This document shows positions 49,980 to 59,600 of a stretch of 64,000 nt of DNA, in pieces. The translations under genes and the position numbers were made by a program. Source of the DNA: AC-50 sp035640455 (lineage in GTDB: Bacteria; Actinomycetota; Thermoleophilia; Gaiellales; Gaiellaceae); assembly GCA_035640455.1 (NCBI GenBank), contig DASQWB010000017.1:27316-91315 (forward strand), in the 5' to 3' direction. Under the pieces are notes generated by a model. It worked only from the letters and a program-made list of their open reading frames with translations, searched no databases and was not told the DNA's origin. Within the stretch, counting starts at the first letter, position 1, and every line of letters begins with the position of its first letter.

Positions 49980-51196
49980 GGCTTCCGCACGCGCCGAGCG
50001 CGCTCCGCGAGCGCGAGTTCCGGCTGCTCTTCCTCGGGCAGAGCGTCTCGCTCGTCGGCGACGGGATGGTGAACGTCGCCCTCGCCTTCGCCGTCCTCGA
50101 CCTCACCGGCTCGGTCACCGACGTCGGCTTCGTCTTCGCCGCATTCACCCTGCCGCTCGTCGGCTTCCTCCTCGTCGGCGGCGTCTTCGCCGATCGGTTC
50201 CAGCAGCGCGGCGTCATGATCGCGGCCGACCTCGTCCGCTTCGCGAGCCAGGGCCTCGTCGCTGCGCTGCTCCTGTCTGGCCATGCGCGGCTGTGGGAGC
50301 TCGTCGTGCTGCAGGCCGTCGCCGGGACGGCGAAGGCGTTCTTCCTGCCCGCCTCGACGGCCCTGACGCCTCTGACCGTCAGGGCCGAGCTGCTCCAGGA
50401 GGCAAACGCCCTCCGCGGGCTCTCGATGGCGTTCGGCGACGTCATCGGGCCGGCGCTGAGTGGCGTGGTCGTGGCGGCCGCCGGAAGCGGGTGGGCGATC
50501 GGATTCGACTCCTTCAGCTATCTCGTGAGCGCGCTCTTCCTCGTCGCGCTCAGGCTCCCGCGCCGGGAGCCGCTCCCGCCGCAGCCGTTCCTCCAGGACC
50601 TCCTGGACGGCTGGCGCGAGTTCACCGCGCGGACCTGGGTGTGGGCGAACCTCGCCTTCATCGGGCTCAGGAACATGATGTTCAACTGGTTCTTCGTCCT
50701 CGGCGCCGCAGTGGCGAGGCGGTCGCTCGGCGGCGCCGGCGCGTGGGGGCTGATCGTCAGCGCGCTCGGCCTCGGCGCGGTCGCGGGCGGCGTGCTGGCG
50801 CTCCGGATCCGGCCGCGCCGCCCGCTCGTCGTCGCGAACCTCGGCCTCACGCTGTTCGCGTTGCCGACGGCGCTGCTCGCGCTCCACCTGCCCGCGCTGG
50901 TTGTGGCGGCCGGCGCCGTGGTCGGCGGCAGCGGCGGGACGTTCTTCAACGCCGTCTGGGAGACGACGCTCCAGCGGCACATCCCGCCGGAGCGGCTGTC
51001 ACGTGTGACGGCGTACGACTGGTTCCTCTCGACGGCCGCGAACCCGGTCGGCCAGGCGGTCGTCGGACCCACGGCGGTGGCGATCGGGATCGAGACGACG
51101 CTCGGGATCGCGGCGACGTGGTTCGTCGCGGCGCCGTTCCTCGTCCTCGCGATCCCGAGCGTCCGTCACCTCCGCGACGACGGCGCCAACCCGTAG
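49976..51196 (+). CDS. MFS exporter (MFS_3/EntS-like), second of two
   Basis: 406 residues from GTG 49976 (GTGA overlap). LREREFRLLFLGQSVSLVGD is the standard MFS_3 start; GGVFADRFQQRGVMIAADLV is motif A, and ANALRGLSMAFGDVIGPALS lies in the middle. 12 helices are likely. Its 3' end overlaps the convergent propeller gene by 31 bp. Confidence 0.87.
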   Translation: MRLPHAPSALREREFRLLFLGQSVSLVGDGMVNVALAFAVLDLTGSVTDVGFVFAAFTLPLVGFLLVGGVFADRFQQRGVMIAADLVRFASQGLVAALLLSGHARLWELVVLQAVAGTAKAFFLPASTALTPLTVRAELLQEANALRGLSMAFGDVIGPALSGVVVAAAGSGWAIGFDSFSYLVSALFLVALRLPRREPLPPQPFLQDLLDGWREFTARTWVWANLAFIGLRNMMFNWFFVLGAAVARRSLGGAGAWGLIVSALGLGAVAGGVLALRIRPRRPLVVANLGLTLFALPTALLALHLPALVVAAGAVVGGSGGTFFNAVWETTLQRHIPPERLSRVTAYDWFLSTAANPVGQAVVGPTAVAIGIETTLGIAATWFVAAPFLVLAIPSVRHLRDDGANP

Positions 51197-52425
51197 AGGG
51201 AGGTGTAGCCGGTGAGGTAGACGCGCTCGCGGTCGGCGATGACCGGGCTGTACTCGCCGTCCGGGAACCGCCAGACGAGCCGGCCGGTGCGGGCATCGAC
51301 CGCGAAGGTCCGCCGCGCACGCGGGTTCGACTCGTAGCTCGAGCACGACCCGCAGGTGGAGAAGTAGACGAGACCGTCGAGGACGGTCGGCGCTCCGGAG
51401 ATCGGCGCGTGCGCGTCGAAGGTCCAGCGCACGGCGCCGGTGGCCTGGGAGAGGGCGTAGAGCCGGTGGTCGTAGGAGCCGACGTAGGCCGTTCCGTCCC
51501 AGAGCGCGGCCGGCGAGTAGACGAAGCTGCCGGTTCGCGCCGACCAGAGCGGCTCTCCGCTGCGGGCGGAGAAGGCGTAGACCCGGCCGTCGGTCGAGCC
51601 GACGAAGACGCGGCCGTTCGCGACGGAGGGAGTGGAGTAGAGCCCGCCGAGCCCGCCGTCGCCGGCCGACCAGCGCAGCCGGCCGCTCCGCGCGTCGAGC
51701 GCGTAGACCCGCCCGTCGTAGGAGCCGGCGAAGATCGTCCCGCCTGCGAGCGCCACCCCGCCCTTCACGCGATCGCCAGTGGCGAAGCTCCAAGCGAGGC
51801 GGCCGCTGCGCGCGTCGACGGCGTAGATGCGGTGGTCCCACGAGCCGAAGTAGACGCGCCCGCCGGCGAGGAGCGGCGGCGTCTCGACGACGCCGGCCCG
51901 GAAGCGCCAGCGCCTCCGGCCGCTGCGGGCGTCGAGCGCGGCGACGAAGCTCGGCGCCGTGCCCGTGCAGGGCGGCGGGTTCATAAAGCCGAGGTAGACG
52001 ACGCCGTCGCCGACGGCCGGCGAGGCCGCGACGCAGCCCGCGAACTGCCGGTGCCACAGGACTCGTCCGGTCGCTGCCTGCACGGCGAGGACGAGGCCGT
52101 GGTTCGTGCCGAGGAAGAGCCGCCCGTGCTCGAGGACCGGCGGGAACTCCATGAGGCTCCAGTCGCCGCGCACCGTCCAGAGCTTCCGGAACGGCGGGCG
52201 GAGGCGGAGGCCAGACGGCGCCGCGTGGGTGCGCGCGAGGTCGTAGCCGTACAGCGGCCACGAGAAGCGCGGCGGCTTCGGGCGCGGCTTTGCAGGCCGC
52301 CGCGTCACCGTGGTCGTGGTGGACGGCGCCGATCCCTGGCCGCCGCCGCGCGAGAGCACGAACGCGGCGGCGGCGCCGCCGAGCGCGAGCGCCGCCGCGA
52401 GGAGGAGGAGAGCCGGCCGCTTCAC
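51166..52425 (-). CDS. Exported PQQ-type (PQQ/BamB-like) beta-propeller protein
   Basis: 419 residues from GTG 52425, which overlaps the M23 gene stop (GTGA). A signal anchor (LLLLAAALALGGAAAAFVLS) and a Thr/Pro-rich linker lead into about eight blades of the form AGGTIFAGSYDGRVYALDAR, GLVLAVQAATGRVLWHRQ, FGSWDHRIYAVDARSGRLAW. These are YALDxxTGxxxW repeats of the PQQ_2 group; no quinone-binding site is evident, so it is a scaffold or binding propeller. It is co-transcribed with the M23 peptidase under the SARP-like box at 53576-53593. Confidence 0.85.
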   Translation of the reverse strand: MKRPALLLLAAALALGGAAAAFVLSRGGGQGSAPSTTTTVTRRPAKPRPKPPRFSWPLYGYDLARTHAAPSGLRLRPPFRKLWTVRGDWSLMEFPPVLEHGRLFLGTNHGLVLAVQAATGRVLWHRQFAGCVAASPAVGDGVVYLGFMNPPPCTGTAPSFVAALDARSGRRRWRFRAGVVETPPLLAGGRVYFGSWDHRIYAVDARSGRLAWSFATGDRVKGGVALAGGTIFAGSYDGRVYALDARSGRLRWSAGDGGLGGLYSTPSVANGRVFVGSTDGRVYAFSARSGEPLWSARTGSFVYSPAALWDGTAYVGSYDHRLYALSQATGAVRWTFDAHAPISGAPTVLDGLVYFSTCGSCSSYESNPRARRTFAVDARTGRLVWRFPDGEYSPVIADRERVYLTGYTSLYGLAPSSRR

Positions 52426-53531
52426 GACCCGATCCAGCCGGCGCGGTTGTGGACGGTGAACCGGAGGCTCTGCGAGTCGCTGTTCCCTCGGATGTCGGTC
52501 GCGGTCACGACGATGTCGTAGACGCCGTCGTGCAGCTTGCGCGTGTCGAAGGGCTGCGGCGTGAGCTTGAAGAGGAAGCAGCCGCGCTGGAGGAAGGAGT
52601 AGTGCGGCCCGAAAACCGACATGTTCTGGTAGGTGCCGCGGGCGTACACGCTCCAGAAGCCCGAGTTCTGGGGCACCGTCGTCCGGTGGTCGACGGCGAC
52701 GCGGCGCGGCACGACCGTCTTGCCGGCCCAGCTCCGGATCCGGTAGGTGAGGAGCGCCGGCGAGACGGGGAGGTTCCGCCACTCGCCGCGGACCGGCATC
52801 GACGGCCGGTCCTCGGCGTCGACGACGATCTCGACGCTGCCGCGCACGAAGCCCGGGAGCAGCTCGGGGCCGGTGTCGGTGTGGCGGAGCGAGATCGAGT
52901 TGATCGAGGGCCGGGTTCGGTCGTGGTAGGGGGTCAGACGGCCGCGGACGAGCGGGTTCACGACGTGCCCGCCCTCGAGCTCCGTCAGGTGGACGTGGCC
53001 GGCGGGCTTCTTGATGCGGCCGAGGACGGTCTTCCGCGCCTCGACGTGCTGGCCGACCTTGACCTGCGGGCGGATGTGCCAGTACTCGAACGCGCGGGAG
53101 CCCGAGGTGACGCGGACCCACTCCACCGTCACGCTCGTGACGGTGCCGTCGACGACGGGGTAGACGGCGGTGCCGTTCGGAGCGGAGATGTCGACGCCCT
53201 GGTGGAACGAGAATCCCCCGCGCCCGTGGAGGACGGTGTCGAGCGTGGGCGGGCCGAAGAACTGAGTGCGCGGGTCGCCGAAGCTGCCCCGGATCGGGTG
53301 CTCGCGGTCGAACGGCTTGACCGGGTAGCCGAAGCTCTGGCCGGTGACCGACTGGGCGGCGGCCGGCGCGGTCGCGTGCGCGGCCTCGGGGGCCGCCTGG
53401 AGCGCGCCGAAGCACGCGAGGATCGTGCAGGTTGCGGTTGCGACGGCGGTCGCGAAGAGGAACTTCGCGGCCGCGGATCGGAGGATGCAGCGCCGTGCGC
53501 TGCGGGACTGGATGTGTGTGTTGGTAGCCAT
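52422..53531 (-). CDS. Secreted M23 peptidase-like protein with C-terminal beta domain
   Basis: 369 residues from ATG 53531. The signal sequence lies at FATAVATATCTILACFGALQ. The M23 (LytM) core has Zn ligands in FSFHQGVDISAP (H-x3-D) and HVHLTELEG (HxH), with PIRGSFGDPRTQFFG ahead. An N-terminal extension up to TTG 53579 is open (DRPIWASFDGGR) and resembles that of the 54890 gene, but the shared sequence looks regulatory rather than coding. The C-terminal ~200 residues form a beta-rich domain. Probably cleaves peptidoglycan peptides. Confidence 0.85.
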   Translation of the reverse strand: MATNTHIQSRSARRCILRSAAAKFLFATAVATATCTILACFGALQAAPEAAHATAPAAAQSVTGQSFGYPVKPFDREHPIRGSFGDPRTQFFGPPTLDTVLHGRGGFSFHQGVDISAPNGTAVYPVVDGTVTSVTVEWVRVTSGSRAFEYWHIRPQVKVGQHVEARKTVLGRIKKPAGHVHLTELEGGHVVNPLVRGRLTPYHDRTRPSINSISLRHTDTGPELLPGFVRGSVEIVVDAEDRPSMPVRGEWRNLPVSPALLTYRIRSWAGKTVVPRRVAVDHRTTVPQNSGFWSVYARGTYQNMSVFGPHYSFLQRGCFLFKLTPQPFDTRKLHDGVYDIVVTATDIRGNSDSQSLRFTVHNRAGWIGS

Positions 53532-53593
53532 GCGGCCACCGTCGAAGGAGGCCCAAATGGGCCGGTCACGCGGTCCCAACGGCTCGCTAATGG
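53529..53593 (-). promoter_or_regulatory. Conserved upstream block and SARP-type heptad box of the M23-propeller operon
   Basis: On the minus strand CCATTAG-N4-CCGTTGG (53593-53576) is a direct repeat with 11-bp period, beginning 45 nt upstream of the ATG. About 50 of 65 positions from here to the ATG match the block before the 54890 gene. It is the kind of site SARP regulators bind. Confidence 0.7.
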
Positions 53594-53609
53594 CTGCTGC
53601 GGCGCGACC

Positions 53610-54890
53610 TCACTCGGTCATGTGCGTCCAGACGTTCTCGATGAGCGTCGCGACCTTCGGCTCGCGCACGGCACCCGCCAGCGTGAAGGCGCCCGCCGCG
53701 AAGACCTCCGCCCCCGACGGCCGCTCGTAGTAGGTCATTTGGCCGGTGAAGCCGGGTCCGAAGAGGTTCGGGATCTCGGCCAGCACCTGGATGCCTTTCG
53801 GCGAGGCGGGCGAGGTCTTGTCGATCTCGATCCCGCCGTTCGAGAGGCCGTCCCCGGGGCCGAGGCTCGTGCCCGCGAAGGCCCACGACTCCGCGCGGGC
53901 GTGGCGCAGGATCCAGGCGCCGCGATGCGTGCCGCGGTCGTTGCCGCGGTACTGGACGCCGATCAGCGCCGCCTCCGGCCGGCCGAGGTCGCGCCAGAGC
54001 CTCGTCTTCTCGATCGCGCGGCCGTGCCTGACGACGCGCCAGCAGAAGTTGTCGGCGGAGAGGAACATCAGGTGCCCGCCTAGGTTGCGGTAGCCCTGGA
54101 TCCGGTCGTACTCGCGAGTCGTCACGTACTCGTGGTGGCCGGGGAAGACGATCAGGCGGTACGCACGGGCGAGGGCGCGCGCACTCGAGGTGGCCTCGAG
54201 ATCGGCCTGCGAGAGGACGTCGACCTGCTTGCCCGTCCGGTCGAGCCATTCGAGGAACGGAAGGTCGTAGCTGCGGAAGTTGTATGGGACGCCGCGGTTC
54301 AGGAACGGCCGGGCGACACGGACGGTATGGATCTTCCAGCTCGAGTACCAGCTGTCGCCCTGACCGTCGCCGTCGTCGTCCCGGAGGTTGTACGCCTGCC
54401 AGGTGAGCGTCGGCATGACGACGGCGACCGGGTTCTCGCCGAGGACGCGCGGCCGCAGGACGAACGGCGCGAACCCGACCCGGCCGTCGGCGGCTTGGAG
54501 CCGCGCGAAGTAAAGGCCCGAGGGCCAGTCGCCGATCGGGACGCGCACGATTCGGTGCCCACGCGACGAGCCGACGAAGCTGGCGTTCGTGACGGCCACG
54601 CCCTGCATCTCGCTCCGTCCGCGTGTCGGCTCGGCGTCCGAGCCGATCCGGAAGAGCTGCATCCGAATGCCGCGAGCGCGGTTGAAGATCCGGAGCGAGG
54701 CAATGCTTCCAGGCCGGTAGCTCTCGTCGGCGAAGGCGGCCTCGACCGAGGGGCGGAGCTCTTCGGGAGTCGGCGCGCGGCCCTCGATCTCGTCCTGCTC
54801 GCCGGCCGGCGGCCGCATCGTCGACCCGCTGGAGACGGCCAGCAGCGAGGCGGAGAGGAGACGAGCGAGGAGGGCTCGGCGTGTGACCAT
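53610..54890 (-). CDS. Exported N,N-dimethylformamidase-beta-like (DMFA2-C) protein
   Basis: 426 residues from ATG 54890. The signal sequence MVTRRALLARLLSASLLAVS is followed by an N-terminal beta-sandwich (EAAFADESYRPGSIASLRIF) and the DMFase large-subunit-type core: MPTLTWQAYNLRDDDGDGQG, IVFPGHHEYVTTREYDRIQG, GGHLMFLSADNFCWRVV and MTYYERPSGAEVFAAGAF. True dimethylformamidase is a cytosolic two-subunit enzyme, so an exported single-chain form probably does something else. A paralogue lies at 61221-62780. Confidence 0.82.
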   Translation of the reverse strand: MVTRRALLARLLSASLLAVSSGSTMRPPAGEQDEIEGRAPTPEELRPSVEAAFADESYRPGSIASLRIFNRARGIRMQLFRIGSDAEPTRGRSEMQGVAVTNASFVGSSRGHRIVRVPIGDWPSGLYFARLQAADGRVGFAPFVLRPRVLGENPVAVVMPTLTWQAYNLRDDDGDGQGDSWYSSWKIHTVRVARPFLNRGVPYNFRSYDLPFLEWLDRTGKQVDVLSQADLEATSSARALARAYRLIVFPGHHEYVTTREYDRIQGYRNLGGHLMFLSADNFCWRVVRHGRAIEKTRLWRDLGRPEAALIGVQYRGNDRGTHRGAWILRHARAESWAFAGTSLGPGDGLSNGGIEIDKTSPASPKGIQVLAEIPNLFGPGFTGQMTYYERPSGAEVFAAGAFTLAGAVREPKVATLIENVWTHMTE

Positions 54891-54952
54891 GCGGCCACGG
54901 TCGGCCGCGGCCCAAATTGGCCGCTCACACGCCGCCAACGGGCCGCTAACGG
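54888..54952 (-). promoter_or_regulatory. Conserved upstream block and SARP-type heptad box of the DMFA2-like gene
   Basis: On the minus strand CCGTTAG-N4-CCGTTGG (54952-54935), again beginning 45 nt before the ATG. The block between the box and ATG is shared with the M23 gene (GCCCAAAT and TGCGGCCAC among others). Confidence 0.7.
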
Positions 54953-54973
54953 CCCATGGTCAACGGCTGACGG
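54935..54973 (+). promoter_or_regulatory. Heptad repeats upstream of the SARP-SIR2 gene
   Basis: CCAACGG (54935), CTAACGG (54946), TCAACGG (54960) and CTGACGG (54967) on the plus strand. The last ends 6 nt before the -10 TAGAAC at 54980. They may let the SARP protein control its own gene as well as the divergent one. Confidence 0.6.
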
Positions 54974-54979
54974 GGGTGC

Positions 54980-54985
54980 TAGAAC
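54980..54985 (+). promoter_or_regulatory. -10 element of the SARP-SIR2 / STAND operon
   Basis: TAGAAC, 6 nt before GTG 54992. Confidence 0.5.
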
Positions 54986-54991
54986 AGGTTC

Positions 54992-56638
54992 GTGCCCGAA
55001 TTCACGAGCGAGCTCGAGTTCCGCATCCTCGGGCCGATCGAGGTGCGCGCGAACGGCGAAGCGCTGTCGCTCGGCGGGCCGAAGCAGCGGGCCCTGCTCG
55101 CGCTCCTCCTCGTCGATGCCGGCCGCGCCGTCTCGACCGACCGCCTGATCGACGCGCTCTGGGGTGAGCACCCGCCGAAGACGGCTCCGACCTCCCTTCA
55201 GAACTTCGTCTCCCAGCTGCGGAAGCTGCTCGGGCCGGACATTCTCGTGACGAAGCCGCCCGGATACCTGCTCCGTATCGACCCGGGCCGGCTCGATGCG
55301 GCCCGGGCGCAAGCCTTGGCCGCCGAGGCGAAGTCGGCCGCGCCCGACAAGCGGGCGGCGAAGCTCCGCGAGGCGCTCGCCCTCTGGCGCGGACCGCCGC
55401 TCGGCGAGTTCGCGTTCGAGGCCTTCGCGCAGTCCGAGATCGGCCGCCTGGAGGAGCTCCGGCTGACCGTCCTCGAGGAGCGGATCGACGCCGACCTCGA
55501 GGCGGGCCGGCACGCCGAGGTCGTGGGCGAGCTCGAGGCGCTCGTCGGCGAGAATCCGCTCCGCGAGCGCTTTCGCGAGCAGCTGATGCTCGCGCTCTAC
55601 CGGTCGGGCCGGCAGGCGGAGGCGCTCGACGCCTTCCAGCAGGGCCGGCGCGTGCTCGTCGAGGAGCTCGGGATCGACCCCAGCCCGCGGCTCCAGCAGC
55701 TGCACAGCGCGATCCTGCGGCAGGAGTCCGCGCTCGAGCCCGCCCGGGCGGCGCCGGCCCAGGACCACTTCGAGGACGTGGCGGCGACGATCCTCGCCGG
55801 GCGGGTCGTCCCGGTGCTCGGAGCTGACGTGGCCGAGCTGACGGTGCGGCTGGCGCAGCGCTTCGGCTACCCGGGCGACGACGGCGTGGTGACGCTCCCT
55901 CGCGTCGCGCAGTACGTGGCGGTCATGAAGGGCTCGGGGCCGCTCTACGACGAGCTCCACGAGCTCCTCGACGTCGACCTGCCGCCGACGGCGGTGCACC
56001 GCTTCTTCGCCTCGCTCCCGCCGCTCCTGCGCGAGCGCGGCCTCCCGCACCAGCTGCTCGTGACGACGAGCTACGACAACGCGCTCGAGCGCGCGCTCCT
56101 CGAGGCCGGGGAGGAGTTCGACGTCGTCTCCTACCTCGCGGCGGGCCGCAACCGCGGCCGGTTCTGCCACATCTCGCCCGACGGCACCGGCGCCCTGATC
56201 GACCAGCCGAACACGTACGCGACCGAGCTGTCGCTCGAGCGCCGGACGGTCGTCCTCAAGCTGCACGGCCAGGTCGAGCGCACGCCGACCCGCGAGTGGG
56301 AGAGCTTCGTCGTCACCGAGGACGACTACATCGACTACCTGGCCCAGACGGACATCGCCGGCGCGGTCCCCGTTGCCCTCGCCGCGACGCTGCGCCGGAG
56401 CCACTTCCTCTTCCTCGGCTACACGATGGCCGACTGGAACCTGCGCGTCGTCCTGCACCGGCTCTGGGGCGACCAGCCGCTCTCCTACCGCTCGTGGGCC
56501 GTCCAGCCGGAGCCGAAGCCGCTCGAGCGCGAGTTCTGGCGGCGGCGCGACGTCGACGTCGTCGAGCTAGCGTTCGAGCAGTACACGGAGGCGCTCGCCC
56601 GCTACCTCACGCCGCAGCCGACGGAGGCGGCGCGATGA
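54992..56638 (+). CDS. SARP-type regulator (winged helix + BTAD) fused to a SIR2-like domain
   Basis: 548 residues. An OmpR-type winged helix (~8-98: FRILGPIEVRANGEALSLGG, SLQNFVSQLRKLLG) and a bacterial transcriptional activation domain (~105-250: LREALALWRGPPLGEFAFE, RSGRQAEALDAFQQGRRVL) make it a SARP/AfsR-like activator. Residues ~262-535 are a SIR2_2-type domain: VVPVLGADVAEL, LLVTTSYDNALERAL, VVLKLHGQVER and FLFLGYTMADWNLRV. The NAD-site Gly loop reads GADVA and the active Asn of TTNYD is Ser (TTSYD); the His of KLHG is kept. It overlaps the STAND gene by ATGA. Confidence 0.88.
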   Translation: MPEFTSELEFRILGPIEVRANGEALSLGGPKQRALLALLLVDAGRAVSTDRLIDALWGEHPPKTAPTSLQNFVSQLRKLLGPDILVTKPPGYLLRIDPGRLDAARAQALAAEAKSAAPDKRAAKLREALALWRGPPLGEFAFEAFAQSEIGRLEELRLTVLEERIDADLEAGRHAEVVGELEALVGENPLRERFREQLMLALYRSGRQAEALDAFQQGRRVLVEELGIDPSPRLQQLHSAILRQESALEPARAAPAQDHFEDVAATILAGRVVPVLGADVAELTVRLAQRFGYPGDDGVVTLPRVAQYVAVMKGSGPLYDELHELLDVDLPPTAVHRFFASLPPLLRERGLPHQLLVTTSYDNALERALLEAGEEFDVVSYLAAGRNRGRFCHISPDGTGALIDQPNTYATELSLERRTVVLKLHGQVERTPTREWESFVVTEDDYIDYLAQTDIAGAVPVALAATLRRSHFLFLGYTMADWNLRVVLHRLWGDQPLSYRSWAVQPEPKPLEREFWRRRDVDVVELAFEQYTEALARYLTPQPTEAAR

Positions 56639-59600
56639 GCGTCGGGGCGGAGACGCTGCCGAGCCCGTTCAAGGGGCTCGCTCCGTTTCAGGACACGGAG
56701 CTCGACGCCCTGCTCTTCTTCGGCCGCGAGCGCGAGCGGGAGATCGTCCTCGCAAACCTGATGGCCTCGCGGCTGACGGTGCTGTACGGCGCGAGCGGCG
56801 TCGGCAAGACCTCGCTCCTCCGCGCCGCCGTCGCGCACTCGATGCGCTCCATCCACGACGCGGCCGTCGTCGTCTTCTCGACCTGGGCCGGCGATCCCGA
56901 CCGCGGCCTGAAGGAGGCGATCGAGGAGGCGATCGGCTTCGAGGGGCACGGCACGCTCGTCGAGACGTTGCAAGCCGCGTCGGAAGCCGTCGGCGGCGAC
57001 GTCTACGTGATCCTCGACCAGTTCGAGGAGTACTTCCTCTACGAGCGGAACGGCGCCGGGCCGGGCTTCGCGAGCGAGCTCGCGGCGGCGATCCGCGAGC
57101 CGGGCCTGCGGGCGAACTTCCTCTTCGGCCTGCGCGAGGACGCGCTCGCGAAGCTCGACGCGTTCAAGACCCGCATCCCGAACCTCTTCGGCAACTACCT
57201 GCGGCTCGAGCATCTCGACCGCCGCGGCGGCCGCGACGCGATCGTACGGCCGGTCGAGCGCTACGGCGAGCTCGGCGGCGACGCGATCACGATCGAGCCC
57301 GCGCTCGTCGAGAGCGTCCTCGACCAGGTCCAGAGCGGGCGCGTCGACGTCGGCGTCCACGGCCGGGGTGCGGTCGCGCGTGCCGGAGCCGACGGGCGGA
57401 TCGAGACGCCGTACCTCCAGCTCGTCATGCAGCGCCTCTGGGAGGAGGAGCGCGCGTCGGGCTCGACGACGCTTCGCCTCGAGACGCTCACGCGCCTCGG
57501 CGGCGCCGAGCGGATCGTCGCCGAGCACCTCGAGCGGGCGATGGGGACGCTCGGGCCGGCGGAGCGCGACGAGGCGTCGAGGGTCTTCAACCACCTCGTC
57601 ACGCCCTCGGGGATGAAGATCGCCCACGGGCTCGACGACCTCGCCAAGTACGCGGGCGCGCCCCCGCAGGAGATCGGCGAGGTCGTCGAGCGGCTTGCGC
57701 AGGCGCGCGTCCTCCGGCCGGTCGCGGCGCCCGACGAGCCGGACGCCATCCGCTACGAGATCTTCCACGACGTCCTCGCCCCGGCCGTGCTCGCGTGGCG
57801 CGTGCGCCACGAATCCGAACGTGCACTAGTGCACGAACGCGAAGAGGGGCGGCGCCGCCAGCGACGCCTGCTTCGCGTGATCGCGGTCGCGTTCGTGGCC
57901 CTCGCCGCGATGACCGCGGTCGCCGTCTACGCGCTCACGCAGCGGAGCGAGGCCCGCAAGCAGGCCTCGCACGCCCAGTTCGAGCGGCGCGTCGCGGAGC
58001 AGCAGGCCGCCCTCGCGAAGAGCCAGGCCGCGCTCGCGAAGCGGCAGCGGAGCGCGGCGACGGCGGCGGCCGCCGCCGCGAGGAGCGCGCGCCGAGAGGC
58101 CGAGCACCAAGCGGCGCTCGCGAGGGCGCACCAGCGCGAGGCCGTGCGGCAGGCGGGCGTTGCGCAGGAGCAACGGCAGATCGCGACGAGAGAGGCGGCG
58201 AAGGAGAGAGCGGCGACGGCCGCGGCCCAGGCGAGTCGGCAGCAGGCGCTCGCACAGCGGAGCCAGGCGCTCGCGGCGGCCGCGCAGGCGAGGCGCGCGC
58301 GGGCGGCGGCGCTCGCCTCGGCGCAGCTCGCGGAGCGGCGGGGCAAGGAGGCTCGCGCGCAGAAGGCTCGCGCGCTGGTGCAGGCCCGCCGGGCCCGCGC
58401 GCGGGCATTCGCGGAGGAAGCGAGGTCGCTACTCCTCGTCCGGCCGGAGCGGAGCGTGCTGCTCGCGAGGAAGGCGGCGAAGCTCGAGCGGACGCCGCTC
58501 GTCGAGGACGTCCTGCGCTCGTCGCTCGCCGCGATGCGGGTCCGGCGGATCCTGCCCGGCGGCGGCGGAGCGCTCCGGAATGCGTCGTTCAGCCGCGACG
58601 GCTCGCTCGTGCTGACGACGAGCGCCCGCGGCGGCGCGCGCCTCTTCAGCGCAAGAACCGGCAAGCTGCTCCGCGTCCAGGATCGCACCGCGACGGCCGC
58701 CGCCTTCGGCCCGGGCGGGACCCTGCTCGCGACCGGGGATCGCAACGGGCAGCTCCGCCTCTGGCGCAGCGGGAACGGCGGCCTCGTCCGGAGCCTCGGC
58801 CGTCACGGCAGCGTCGTTACGGACGTGTCCTTCTCGCGCGACGGCCAGCAGCTCGTCAGCGCGTCGAGCGACGGGACGGCGCGCGTGTGGCGCGTTGCGA
58901 CCGGCCGCCTCGAGAGCACGCTGAGCCACGACGGCCCAGTGAGCGAAGCCTCCTTCAGCCCGGACGGCTCGCTCGTCGCGACGGTGAGCCGAGACCGGCA
59001 GCAGCGCCTCCGTGCGCGGGTCTACGACGCGAGCAGCGGACGGCTGCTCCACGTGCTCGACGAACTCGGCGTCAACGTCGCGAGGTTCAGCCCCGACGGC
59101 TCGCTGCTCGCGACGGCGAGCTCGAACCGGACGACGAAGCTCTGGCGCCCCCGCACCGGCGCGCTCGTCTCCGTCCTGCCCCAGCCCGACGGGCGCATCC
59201 TCGACGTCGCCTTCAGCCCCGACGGAAGCGACGTCGCGACCGCGAGCCGCGGCGGCTCGGCCGCGATCTGGGACGTGGCGAGCGGCCGGCAGCTGCAGTT
59301 CCTCTCCGGGGCGGCGAACTTCGTCCTCAGCGTCTCGTTCAGCCCCGACGGGCGGTTCGTCGTCGCCGGGAGCCGCGACCGGATGGCGCGCGTCTACCGC
59401 GTGAGCGACGGCGTCGCCGTCGCGCTCCTCGCCGGGCACGGCGACGCCGTCGCCGGCGCGACGTTCAGCCGCGACGGGCATTTCGTCCTCACGGCGAGCG
59501 ACGACGGCACCGCACGGATATGGGATCCCGACACGAACGACCCGCTCCAGGTGCTCGGGCGGCAGGGCGGCTCCGTCTCGTCGGCGGCCTTCAGCCCGGA

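Noticed and set aside
53532..53579. Longer M23 and DMFA2-like N-termini starting at TTG (53579 and 54938)
   Set aside because: The shared upstream sequence differs at first and second as often as third codon positions, and the signal peptides begin properly at the ATGs; regulatory conservation is the simpler reading, though coding is not excluded.
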